Assembly (NCBI GenBank): GCA_031395645.1
Contig: JANNJM010000008.1
Location: 1-64,000 of the forward strand
Length of the DNA stretch: 64,000 bases
DNA from: SHZI01 sp031395645
GTDB taxonomy: Bacteria; Pseudomonadota; Gammaproteobacteria; Steroidobacterales; GCA-2729495
Direction of reading: 5' to 3'
A program made the position numbers and the translations under genes. The notes beneath the pieces are model-generated. The model saw nothing but the letters and a program-made list of their open reading frames with translations. It made no database searches and was not told the DNA's origin. Below, in pieces: positions 55,260 to 64,000 of the stretch. The stretch's first letter is position 1, and each line of letters starts with the position of its first letter.

Positions 55260-55578
55260 TCGTGATCGATACCGACCCGCCCGTGGGGCGTTGCTGGTGC
55301 CCCTGTCGTTGCTGGTGGTTGCTCAGGCTCAAGCGGCCGGCTCCAACATGCCCTGGGAGGCGCCGTTGCAGGCGGTGCTCGACTCGGTGCAGGGGCCGGT
55401 CGCCCGCATCATCGCGGTGATGGTCATCATCGTCACGGGCTTGACGCTCGCCTTCGGTGACACCAGCGGCGGCTTCCGGCGGCTGATCCAGATTGTCTTT
55501 GGCCTGTCAATCGCCTTTGCCGCCTCGACGTTCTTCTTGAGCTTCTTCAGCTTCGCCGGCGGGGCGCTGGTCGCGTGA
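55246..55578 (+). CDS. trbC: TrbC pilin precursor, copy 2
   Basis: 110 residues from ATG 55246 (ATG 55240 also possible), overlapping the end of trbB. From the leader end AQAQAAGSNMPWEAPL to the C-terminus the protein is identical to copy 1, while the leader is different (MLRTDRDRYRPARGAL here). The mature pilins of both clusters would therefore be interchangeable. Confidence 0.9.
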   Translation: MLRTDRDRYRPARGALLVPLSLLVVAQAQAAGSNMPWEAPLQAVLDSVQGPVARIIAVMVIIVTGLTLAFGDTSGGFRRLIQIVFGLSIAFAASTFFLSFFSFAGGALVA

Positions 55579-55850
55579 CGGACCTCACCGGGAGTTTGGC
55601 CGACGGCTTTGAAGTGCCGCTGCACCGCTCACTCACCGAGCCGATTTTGCTCGGCGGGGCGCCCCGGCCGCTGGCGATTGTCAGCGGCACCCTGGCCGCC
55701 GCGGTCGGCATCGGGCTGCAGTTCTGGGTGCTCGGCGCCGGTCTGGCGGTGGTGGGCCACACGCTGCCGGTCTGGGGGGCGAAGACCGACCCGCAGTTTC
55801 TGGAGGTGTTTGCCCGGCACCTCAAGTACCCGACACACCTGGAGGTCTGA
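55575..55850 (+). CDS. trbD: TrbD (VirB3-like), copy 2
   Basis: 91 residues, four more than copy 1 because of an insertion near the N-terminus (LTGSLADGFEVPLHRS). Two hydrophobic helices follow. GTG start overlaps the trbC stop. Confidence 0.9.
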   Translation: MTDLTGSLADGFEVPLHRSLTEPILLGGAPRPLAIVSGTLAAAVGIGLQFWVLGAGLAVVGHTLPVWGAKTDPQFLEVFARHLKYPTHLEV

Positions 55851-55853
55851 CCG

Positions 55854-58298
55854 GTGTTGTCCCTGACCGAGTATCGCAAGCGACCGCGCGCTCTGGCCGA
55901 CTACCTGCCTTGGGCGGGACTGGCGGCCCCGGGCGTGGTCTTGAACAAGGACGGCGCGTTTCAGCGCACGGCCCGCTTTCGGGGGCCGGACCTGGACAGC
56001 GCCAGTGACAGCGAACTGCTGGCCGCCACCGCGCGCCTCAACAACGCCTTGAAGCGCCTTGGCTCCGGCTGGGCGCTGGGCGTGGAGGCCGCCCGGCGGC
56101 CGGCGGCGGCCTACCCGGTGGAGGATTTTCCGGACGCGCTCTCCCTGATGGTGGACGAAGAGCGCCGCGCCGCCTTCGAGTCAGCGGGCACTCACTTCGA
56201 GAGCGCTTACCACCTGACCCTGGTCTGGCTGCCGCCGCCCGAGTCTCGGGCGCGCGCCACCCAGTGGCTGTTCGAGCAGCCGGCGCGGGCCAGCGTCGAT
56301 TGGCGCGAGCAGCTGGCCGCCTTCGTGACCGCCACCGACCGGTTGTTGTCGCTGTTGGAGAGTGCCCTGCCCGAAGTGCAGTGGCTCACCGATGCCGAGA
56401 CACTGACGTACCTGCACGCCTGCGTCTCGAACACTCGGCACCCGGTGGCGGTGCCCGAGGTGCCGTTTCATCTGGATGCGCTGCTGGCGGATGCGCCGTT
56501 GGCGGGTGGCTTGAGCCCGATGCTGGGCGATCAACACCTGCGGGTGCTGACCGTGCGGGGCTTTCCGGCGACCACCTGGCCGGGACTACTCGATGACCTC
56601 AATCACCTCGGCTTCGCCTACCGCTGGACCACGCGCTTTATCTGCCTGGACAAGGCGGCCGCCGAGCACGAACTCACCACGCTCCGCCGCCACTGGTTCA
56701 GCAAGCGCAAGGGGCTGGTGGCGATGCTGCGCGAGACGCTGACCCAGGAGGCGAGCCCGCTGGTGGACTCCGATGCCGACAACCAGGCGGCCGACGCGGA
56801 CCAGGCGCTCCAGGAACTGGGCAGCGACGCGGTGGCCTACGGCTACGTGACCGCCACCGTGGTGGTGAGCGATCCCGACCCGGCGGTGGCGGACGAGCAG
56901 CGCAAAGCCGTCGAGCGGGTGATTCAGGGCCGGGGTTTCGTCACGGTCCCCGAGTCGTTCAACGCCGTGGAGGCCTGGCTGTCGTCGTTGCCAGGACAGG
57001 TCTACGCCAACGTTCGTCAGCCGCTGATCTCGACGCTTAATCTGGCCCACCTCATGCCGTTTTCCGCGGTCTGGGCCGGGCCGGAGCGCAACGCCCATCT
57101 CAACGGCGCGCCGCTCATGGTCACGCGCACCGGCGGGGCGACGCCGTTTCGGCTGGTGACCCACGTGGGCGACGTGGGCCACACCCTGGTGGTGGGCCCC
57201 ACCGGCGCCGGCAAGTCCGTGCTGCTCGCCATGCTGGCTCTGCAGTTTCGCCGTTACCCCGGAGCGCGGCTCTTTGTCTTCGACAAGGGCGGTTCGGTGC
57301 GCGCCACCGTGCTCGGGCTCGGTGGCGAGCACTACGACCTGGGCGCGGAGGGCGCCATCGCCTTTCAGCCGCTGGCTCGCATTGATGACTCCACCGAGCG
57401 TGCCTGGGCGGCCGAGTGGCTGGCCACGCTGCTGGTCCACGAAGGCGTGGATCTGACCCCCGCCGTCAAGGACGCCGTGTGGTCGGCGCTCGGCAGTCTG
57501 TCGTCGGCGCCGGTCGTGGAGCGCACGCTGACCGGGCTCTCGATCCTGCTGCAGTCTCACGACCTGCGCCAGGCGCTGCAGCCCTACACGCTGAGCGGCG
57601 CCCACGGGCGGCTGCTCGACGCGGATCAGGACCGGCTCGGCGCGTCGGCGGTGCAGGGCTTTGAGATGGAAGCGCTGATGCACGGCAAAAGTGCCGTGCT
57701 GCCGGTGCTGACGTACCTGTTTCACCGGCTGGAGGCTCGCTTTGACGGCGCGCCGACCTTGCTGATTCTCGACGAGGCCTGGGTGTTTCTGGACGACCCG
57801 GCCTTCGCCGGGCGGATCCGCGAGTGGCTCAAAACCTTGCGCAAGCGCAACGTGGCCGTGATCTTCGCCACCCAGTCGCTGGCCGACATCGGCCGCTCGT
57901 CGATCGCGCCGGTCCTGATTGAGAGCTGCCCGAGCCGGATCTTCCTGCCCTCGCCGCAGGCGACTGAGCCCCAGCTCAAAACGATCTACCAGGGCTTCGG
58001 GCTCAACGACCGGCAGATCGGGATCATTGCCCGGGCCACACCCAAGCGCGAGTACTACTACCAGTCGGCGCTCGGCGCCCGGCTCTTTGATCTGGACCTG
58101 GGACCCATCGCTCTGGCGTTTGCGGGCGCTTCGACGCCCGCCGACCAACGGGCCATTGACTCTATATATGAGTCGTTCAGCAGCCCGCCTGCCGCCGCAC
58201 AGTTTGCTGTGGCGTGGCTGCGCCACCGCGGCCTGGCCTGGGCCGCGGTCCTGGCCGAAAACTTTTCCGCCATCACTTCAAACGGGAGATCCTCATGA
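55854..58298 (+). CDS. trbE: TrbE ATPase (VirB4-like), copy 2
   Basis: 814 residues, same length as copy 1. Walker A GPTGAGKSVLL near 447 and Walker B LLILDEAWVFLDD near 635 are intact. Differences from copy 1 are scattered (for example VAPSVV against AAPGVV near residue 28), with many silent changes. Both copies look functional. Coupled to trbJ by ATGA. Confidence 0.96.
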   Translation: MLSLTEYRKRPRALADYLPWAGLAAPGVVLNKDGAFQRTARFRGPDLDSASDSELLAATARLNNALKRLGSGWALGVEAARRPAAAYPVEDFPDALSLMVDEERRAAFESAGTHFESAYHLTLVWLPPPESRARATQWLFEQPARASVDWREQLAAFVTATDRLLSLLESALPEVQWLTDAETLTYLHACVSNTRHPVAVPEVPFHLDALLADAPLAGGLSPMLGDQHLRVLTVRGFPATTWPGLLDDLNHLGFAYRWTTRFICLDKAAAEHELTTLRRHWFSKRKGLVAMLRETLTQEASPLVDSDADNQAADADQALQELGSDAVAYGYVTATVVVSDPDPAVADEQRKAVERVIQGRGFVTVPESFNAVEAWLSSLPGQVYANVRQPLISTLNLAHLMPFSAVWAGPERNAHLNGAPLMVTRTGGATPFRLVTHVGDVGHTLVVGPTGAGKSVLLAMLALQFRRYPGARLFVFDKGGSVRATVLGLGGEHYDLGAEGAIAFQPLARIDDSTERAWAAEWLATLLVHEGVDLTPAVKDAVWSALGSLSSAPVVERTLTGLSILLQSHDLRQALQPYTLSGAHGRLLDADQDRLGASAVQGFEMEALMHGKSAVLPVLTYLFHRLEARFDGAPTLLILDEAWVFLDDPAFAGRIREWLKTLRKRNVAVIFATQSLADIGRSSIAPVLIESCPSRIFLPSPQATEPQLKTIYQGFGLNDRQIGIIARATPKREYYYQSALGARLFDLDLGPIALAFAGASTPADQRAIDSIYESFSSPPAAAQFAVAWLRHRGLAWAAVLAENFSAITSNGRSS

Positions 58299-59026
58299 AC
58301 GCATTGCAACGCTGTCTGATCGTGACGTGGCTGTTGACGGGCCTGGCCGTGCCGGCCCACGCCCAGTGGGTCGTTACCGATCCCGGCAACCTGGTGCAGA
58401 ACGTACTGACCGCGGCCCGCAGCCTGCTGCAGGTCAAGAACCAGGTCGAGCAGCTGAAGCACGAGGCGCAGTCGCTGCAGAACGAGGCGCGGAACCTGCG
58501 CGCGCTGGACTACAACTCGCTCGGTGACCTGCGGCGGGCGCTCGAGGCGACCGATCGGCTGATCGCCGAGGCGGAGGGACTGGGTTTTGAGGTGAGCCGG
58601 GTCGAGCAGCAGTTCAAAACGCTCTACCCGGACACCTACGACCCCAACCTGCCGGGCTCGCGGCTGCTGACCGATGCCCGCGAACACTGGCGCAACGCCC
58701 TCGAAGCGCTGCGCACTGCCGTGCGGGTTCAGGCCCAAGTCCAGGAGAACTTCCAAACCGACGAGTCGGTGCTCGGGGATCTGGTCACGCGCAGTCAGGG
58801 CGCGGCTGGCGCCCTGGAGGCCACCCAGGCTGGCAATCAGTTGTTAGCGCTGTCGATCCGCCAGCAGCTGCAGGCTCAGCAGCTCGCCATCAGCGAGGGG
58901 CGGGCGGTGGCGGCGGAATCGGCACGCACGGTGGCCGCGGCCGAGCGGGCCCGGGCCGTGCGCGTGAAGTTCCTCGGTGCCGGCACGCGCTACACGCCGG
59001 CCGCCGTCGAGATGTTCGCGCCGTAG
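58295..59026 (+). CDS. trbJ: TrbJ (VirB5-like), copy 2, divergent N-terminal half
   Basis: 243 residues. The signal peptide ends at AHA; the mature part begins QWVVTDPGNLVQNVL. The first 130 residues differ at roughly 40 percent of positions from copy 1, whereas from LLTDAREHWRN onward the two are nearly identical. This is the only trb gene with such a block of difference, pointing to recombination or selection on the exposed pilus-tip part. Confidence 0.9.
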   Translation: MNALQRCLIVTWLLTGLAVPAHAQWVVTDPGNLVQNVLTAARSLLQVKNQVEQLKHEAQSLQNEARNLRALDYNSLGDLRRALEATDRLIAEAEGLGFEVSRVEQQFKTLYPDTYDPNLPGSRLLTDAREHWRNALEALRTAVRVQAQVQENFQTDESVLGDLVTRSQGAAGALEATQAGNQLLALSIRQQLQAQQLAISEGRAVAAESARTVAAAERARAVRVKFLGAGTRYTPAAVEMFAP

Positions 59027-59061
59027 CCATTCACTGACCCGCACTCACCCGGTTCTGCCCC

Positions 59062-60270
59062 ATGGACAATCTCGGCGTCATCGACCGCTTCCTGGCGATC
59101 TTCACCCAGTACATCGACTCCGGGTTTGGCCTGTTGGGCGGGGAGGTCGCCTGGCTGACCGGCATCCTGGTCGCCCTCGACGTGACGCTCGCCGGACTCT
59201 TCTGGGCGATGGGCGGCACGGACGACGTCATCGCCAAGCTCCTGAAGAAGATCCTCTATGTCGGCGCCTTCGCCTTCATCCTCAACAACTTCAATCAGCT
59301 GTCCGGAATTCTCTTTCACTCGTTTGCCGGACTCGGGCTCACCGCCACCGGTTCCGCCCTGACCGAAGCGGAGCTGCTGCAGCCGGGGCGTCTTGCCGCG
59401 GTCGGCGTGGAAGCCGGACGGCCGTTGCTCGCCCAGATCGGCGACCTGGCCGGTTTTCCCGAGGTGTTTTTGAACATCGATAGCATTGCCGTGCTGTTTC
59501 TGGCCTGGCTGGTGGTGATCGTCAGCTTCTTCGTGCTGGCGGTCCAGCTGTTCGTGACCTTGATCGAGTTCAAGCTGACGACGCTGGCGGGTTTCATTCT
59601 GGTGCCCTTTGCCTTGTGGAACCGGACGGCGTTTCTCGCCGAGCGGGTGCTGGGCAATGTGGTGGCGTCCGGGATCAAGGTGCTGGTGCTGGCGGTGATT
59701 GTCGGCATCGGCAGCGGCATCTTTGGCGAGTTCACGGCGCCCACCGGCACCGATCCCAGCCTCGACGTGGCGCTCGCCACCATGCTCGGCGCTCTGGCGC
59801 TGTTTGGGCTCGGCATCTTCGGTCCCGGCATTGCCGCCGGTCTGGTCGCGGGCGCGCCGCAACTGGGCGCCGGTGCGGCGGCCGGCACGGCGCTCGCGGC
59901 CACCGGCCTCGCCGTGGCGGGCGGCGCTGCCGTGGCGGGCGGTGCGCGTCTCGCCGCCGGTGGAGCGAGTGCCGGCCTCAGTGCCGCCAGCACGCTGAAA
60001 GGGCGCGCGGCCAGCGCCGTGGCGGCCGTCACCGGTGGCGCACGAGCGGGGCCCGCGTCTGGTGCCGCCGCCAGCGCAATGGCCGGCGCCTCGAGTGCCG
60101 CAGCGGGTGGCTCATCAGCCACTACCAGCAGCAGCAATGCGCCGGGCTGGGCGCGCCGGCTTGCGTCCCGCCAGGCCGTGACCCAGGGCATCGCGACCGC
60201 CGTCCACACCGTGCGCGGCGCGGACGCCGGCGGGGCCGGTGCCAGCCCGTCATTACGCCAGGAGGACTGA
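59062..60270 (+). CDS. trbL: TrbL (VirB6-like), copy 2
   Basis: 402 residues. The membrane domain (1-270) is close to identical to copy 1. The Ala/Gly/Ser tail (about 275-402) varies in sequence and is two residues longer. The tail is cytoplasmic or periplasmic low complexity in TrbL proteins, and length changes there are common. Confidence 0.93.
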   Translation: MDNLGVIDRFLAIFTQYIDSGFGLLGGEVAWLTGILVALDVTLAGLFWAMGGTDDVIAKLLKKILYVGAFAFILNNFNQLSGILFHSFAGLGLTATGSALTEAELLQPGRLAAVGVEAGRPLLAQIGDLAGFPEVFLNIDSIAVLFLAWLVVIVSFFVLAVQLFVTLIEFKLTTLAGFILVPFALWNRTAFLAERVLGNVVASGIKVLVLAVIVGIGSGIFGEFTAPTGTDPSLDVALATMLGALALFGLGIFGPGIAAGLVAGAPQLGAGAAAGTALAATGLAVAGGAAVAGGARLAAGGASAGLSAASTLKGRAASAVAAVTGGARAGPASGAAASAMAGASSAAAGGSSATTSSSNAPGWARRLASRQAVTQGIATAVHTVRGADAGGAGASPSLRQED

Positions 60271-60273
60271 ACC

Positions 60274-60966
60274 GTGCGCTTTCGACGACCCAGTGTCCGT
60301 TACTCGACCACGCCGCCACCGGCCACGCCCTACCAGGCCGCCCAGCAGCTCTGGGACGAGCGCATCGGCGGCGCCCGCGTCCAGGCGTTGAACTGGCGGC
60401 GGATGGCCTTCGGCTGTCTGGTCCTCGCCTTTTTCGTCGCGGGCGGCCTGCTGGCCCAGCTCGGCCGGTCGACCGTCACGCCCTACGTGGTGGAGGTCGA
60501 CCGGCTGGGTGCGGTGCGGGCGGTGGGACCTGCCACCGAGACCTACCGGCCCAGTGAGGCGCAGCTCGCCTACCACCTGGAGCAGTTCATTCGCCGCGTG
60601 CGGGCGCGGTCCATCGATCCGATCGTGCTCCGCGACAACTGGCTGGGCGCTTACGACACGGTCACCGATCGCGCCGCGGCCACGTTGAATGACTACGCCC
60701 GGACCAACGACCCCTTCGCTAGGGTCGGGCAGACCTCGGTGGCGGTGGAGGTCACGAGCGTGGTCCGCGCCTCGGAGAACTCGTTTCAGGTGCGCTGGAT
60801 CGAGCGCGCCTACGCCAACGGGGCGCTGGCCACCACCGAACGGTGGACGGCCATTCTCACCGTGCTGCTCAACCCGCCACGCGACGAGCAACGCCTGCGC
60901 CAAAACCCCTTGGGAATCTATGTCGATGGTCTGAACTGGAGCCGGGAGCTGAACGCGACCGGTTGA
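60274..60966 (+). CDS. trbF: TrbF (VirB8-like), copy 2
   Basis: 230 residues, GTG start, three bases after trbL. One transmembrane helix (about 43-63) and a VirB8 periplasmic domain. Only a few substitutions against copy 1, mostly in the helix (LVLAFFVAGG against LILSGFIAGG). Confidence 0.94.
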   Translation: MRFRRPSVRYSTTPPPATPYQAAQQLWDERIGGARVQALNWRRMAFGCLVLAFFVAGGLLAQLGRSTVTPYVVEVDRLGAVRAVGPATETYRPSEAQLAYHLEQFIRRVRARSIDPIVLRDNWLGAYDTVTDRAAATLNDYARTNDPFARVGQTSVAVEVTSVVRASENSFQVRWIERAYANGALATTERWTAILTVLLNPPRDEQRLRQNPLGIYVDGLNWSRELNATG

Positions 60967-60979
60967 AGGAGTACCCCCT

Positions 60980-61935
60980 GTGCGAAATCTATTGCTGTTG
61001 TTGTCTTTGTCCGGTGTCCTGGTCGCTTGTGCGTCGCCTCCCCAGTTGGAAGCGCCGCCTGACGAGCTGGTGCCGGCCGCGCGGCTCCCGGAGCCGCCGA
61101 AGCCGGTCGAAGTGGTGGAGATTCCCAAACTTCTACCGCTGCCGGGGCAGCTCAAGCCCAAGCCGCCGCTGTCCGAGTCTGCCGCCGCCGATCCGCGCGG
61201 CGCGGTGAGCGTGGCCCACGAGGCGGCCCGGGTCGAGCCGACCCTCGACAACTACGTCAATGCCACGCAGCTGTGGCCCTACAGTCCGGATGCCTTGTAC
61301 CAGGTCTACGCCAGCCCTGAGCGGGTGACGGACATCGCCCTCGAGGCCGGCGAGACCTTGATCTCGGTGTCCGCCGGCGACACGGTCCGCTGGGTGATTG
61401 GGGACACGGTGAGTGACACCGGTGCCGAGGAGCGCGTCCACGTGCTCGTGAAGCCGGTGCGGGCGGATCTCGCCACCAACCTGGTCATTCACACCAACCG
61501 CCGCAGTTACCACCTGGAGCTGACCGCCACCCCGGACACCTGGATGGCCGCGGTCGCCTGGCGCTACCCGCTGGACCGACTGGCGATGCTCAAGACCAAC
61601 ACGGCCAACGCGGAAGCCGTGGCGCCGGTCGCCACCGGCGTGGCGCTGGAGCGGCTGAACTTCCGCTACAGCATCACTGGTGACAGCCCGGCTTGGCGGC
61701 CCCTGCGGGCCTTCGATGACGGGGCGAAAGTCTACATCCAGTTCCCGGCCGGGGTCAGCGACCTGCCCCCGCTGTTCACGGTCGGCCCGAAGGGCCAGGT
61801 GGAGCTGGTGAACTACCGCAGTCGGCCGCCGTACTACCTGGTGGACCGAATGTTTGAGGCGGCGGAGTTGCGTCTCGGCGGGGATGCCCAGCAGGCGGTG
61901 CGCATCAGCCGCCTGCCGGCGGCGGAGCGCCGGCG

Positions 61936-61939
<4 letters not shown>
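60980..61939 (+). CDS. trbG: TrbG (VirB9-like), copy 2
   Basis: 319 residues from GTG 60980; GAAGGAG lies upstream. The lipobox-like LVAC places Cys at residue 17. The VirB9 domain follows a Pro-rich linker that is slightly longer than in copy 1. Overlaps trbI by four bases. Confidence 0.94.
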
Positions 61940-63251
<1,312 letters not shown>

Positions 63252-63255
<4 letters not shown>

Positions 63256-63467
63256 AGCTGCGACTGGGGCCGCTGCCAGTAGCGAAACCGGTGCGCTTGA
63301 CCATCACGGTCTCCGTAGAACTTAAGTCGGCGTTGGACGACTACGCAAGACTGCACGCGGACGCGCACGGCCAGGCGGTGACGGCGGAGACGCTGATCCC
63401 GGTGATGCTGCAGACCTTTGTGGCGAACGATCGGGGATTTCAGCAGGCGCGGCGACAGAAGGCGTAG
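63252..63467 (+). CDS. DUF2274 small protein, copy 2
   Basis: 71 residues from GTG 63252, overlapping the trbI stop. Very similar to the copy at 8648 (LRLGPLP near the start and LDDYARLHAD in the middle). Last gene of the trb operon; the function is unknown. Confidence 0.85.
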
Positions 63468-64000
63468 TCGCACAGCGCCAGGGGCGCTGGCCGATGACAA
63501 TCCGTAGGGCCTCGATACCGGGGTGTTGATTGCCGTCGCGATAGGTCAGTGCCACGGGCAGTCGGGGGTTGTGGCCCGCTATCGTGTGCGTCGCGACTCC
63601 GAGGTGGCCCACGGCATCCGCGAGGCCCGACGGCAGCAGGGCGACGGCCGGCACGGCCGCGACCGTGGTCAGCAGGCCCAGCCAGGAGGTGATACTCCGC
63701 ACCGGCGGTACACGGCTGTTGGTCTGGTCGGCGAGCGCCTGGAGCCAGTGCTCGGCCGCGACGGCCCAACCGTCAGTGACGAGAATTTCCGGCATCTCCA
63801 GAAGATTGCTCACAGTAGGGTGAGCCCTCCCCGGGACTCCGCGTCGTTGCGCTGTCGCGGCGACGAACCGCTCCGTCCAGCAAGGCGCTCGGGTCAGGGC
63901 GGACGAAGCGCCCGGATTAAGGGTGACACCCACGTCGATTGAACCGGCGCTCAGGGCCGCCATAGCATTCCCCGCGCCGAGTGAGACGATCTCAACCGAC
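63322..64000 (-). CDS. LysR-family regulator, 5' part outside window
   Basis: The frame is open from 64000 leftward and encodes the effector domain of a LysR protein (VEIVSLGAGNAMAALSAGSI, then ILVTDGWAVAAEHW). The HTH lies beyond the window. It is not the same protein as the LysR at 8814-9755 but occupies the same place after the trb operon. The C-terminal frame overlaps the DUF2274 gene on the other strand by 146 bases, so the true stop could be earlier if the end is frameshifted. Confidence 0.75.
   Translation of the reverse strand, partial: SVEIVSLGAGNAMAALSAGSIDVGVTLNPGASSALTRAPCWTERFVAATAQRRGVPGRAHPTVSNLLEMPEILVTDGWAVAAEHWLQALADQTNSRVPPVRSITSWLGLLTTVAAVPAVALLPSGLADAVGHLGVATHTIAGHNPRLPVALTYRDGNQHPGIEALRIVIGQRPWRCATTPSVAAPAEIPDRSPQRSAASPGSASPPSPPGRARPRAVLRSRPTPT

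Noticed and set aside
56586..58226. 546-codon minus-strand open frame inside trbE copy 2
   Set aside because: Antisense shadow of a high-GC gene; rich in Arg, Gln, Gly and His, with no domain, and trbE on the other strand has clear motifs.

Overview
The window is high-GC proteobacterial DNA, probably from a gammaproteobacterium (rhombotarget lipoprotein, Aas/LplT pair, GspC, P-type conjugation genes); the genus cannot be read from it. It is dominated by integrative conjugative element (ICE) DNA and holds two related but non-identical trb (P-type T4SS) clusters of the Tn4371-like kind, at 1-8872 (its trbB begins before the window) and 51821-63467. Each ends in a DUF2274 gene followed by a convergent LysR gene.

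Region by region: 1-9755, trb cluster 1 and LysR. 10023-14248, a promoter with a palindromic operator driving MarR/GbsR, DUF4166, a membrane/SDR/DCC fusion and a saccharopine-dehydrogenase-like protein. 14313-16553, an unknown membrane protein. 16681-20661 (minus strand), a TetR-Aas-LplT phospholipid-remodelling operon, divergent from a rhombotarget lipoprotein gene at 20764. 21899-27717, a DUF2339 membrane protein and an unknown SPRY-like protein. 27883-29586, a P4-type tyrosine integrase with a C-terminal HTH extension, then a 3' fragment of a tRNA-Arg gene: an attachment site. 29908-34904 (minus strand), a compact five-gene operon of Ser/Thr kinase, TPR protein, two class III nucleotide cyclases and a three-helix DUF5706/PycTM-like membrane effector. 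35465-40072, ICE backbone: inverted repeats, frameshifted radC, frameshifted DUF6499/DUF2285 regulator, a degraded stretch and an intact DUF3363 relaxase. 40247-43061 (minus strand), a small secreted protein, a DUF411 protein and an orphan GspC. 43552-51010, a 2057-residue SpvB/FG-GAP/RHS polymorphic toxin with immunity genes and an orphan toxin tip. 51821-64000, traG, a CopG-like gene, trb cluster 2, DUF2274 and the start of another LysR gene.

My reading is two related ICEs in tandem at a tRNA-Arg gene. The left element ends with its integrase and the tRNA fragment at about 29586. The right element starts there and carries defence (the Pycsar-like operon) and competition (RHS) cargo. The right element looks eroded (radC and DUF2285 frameshifts, no parA/rep genes seen) but keeps relaxase, coupling protein and a full mating-pair formation set. 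The most interesting locus is the kinase-TPR-cyclase-cyclase-PycTM operon, which looks like an expanded Pycsar antiphage system with two cyclases and a kinase/TPR module.
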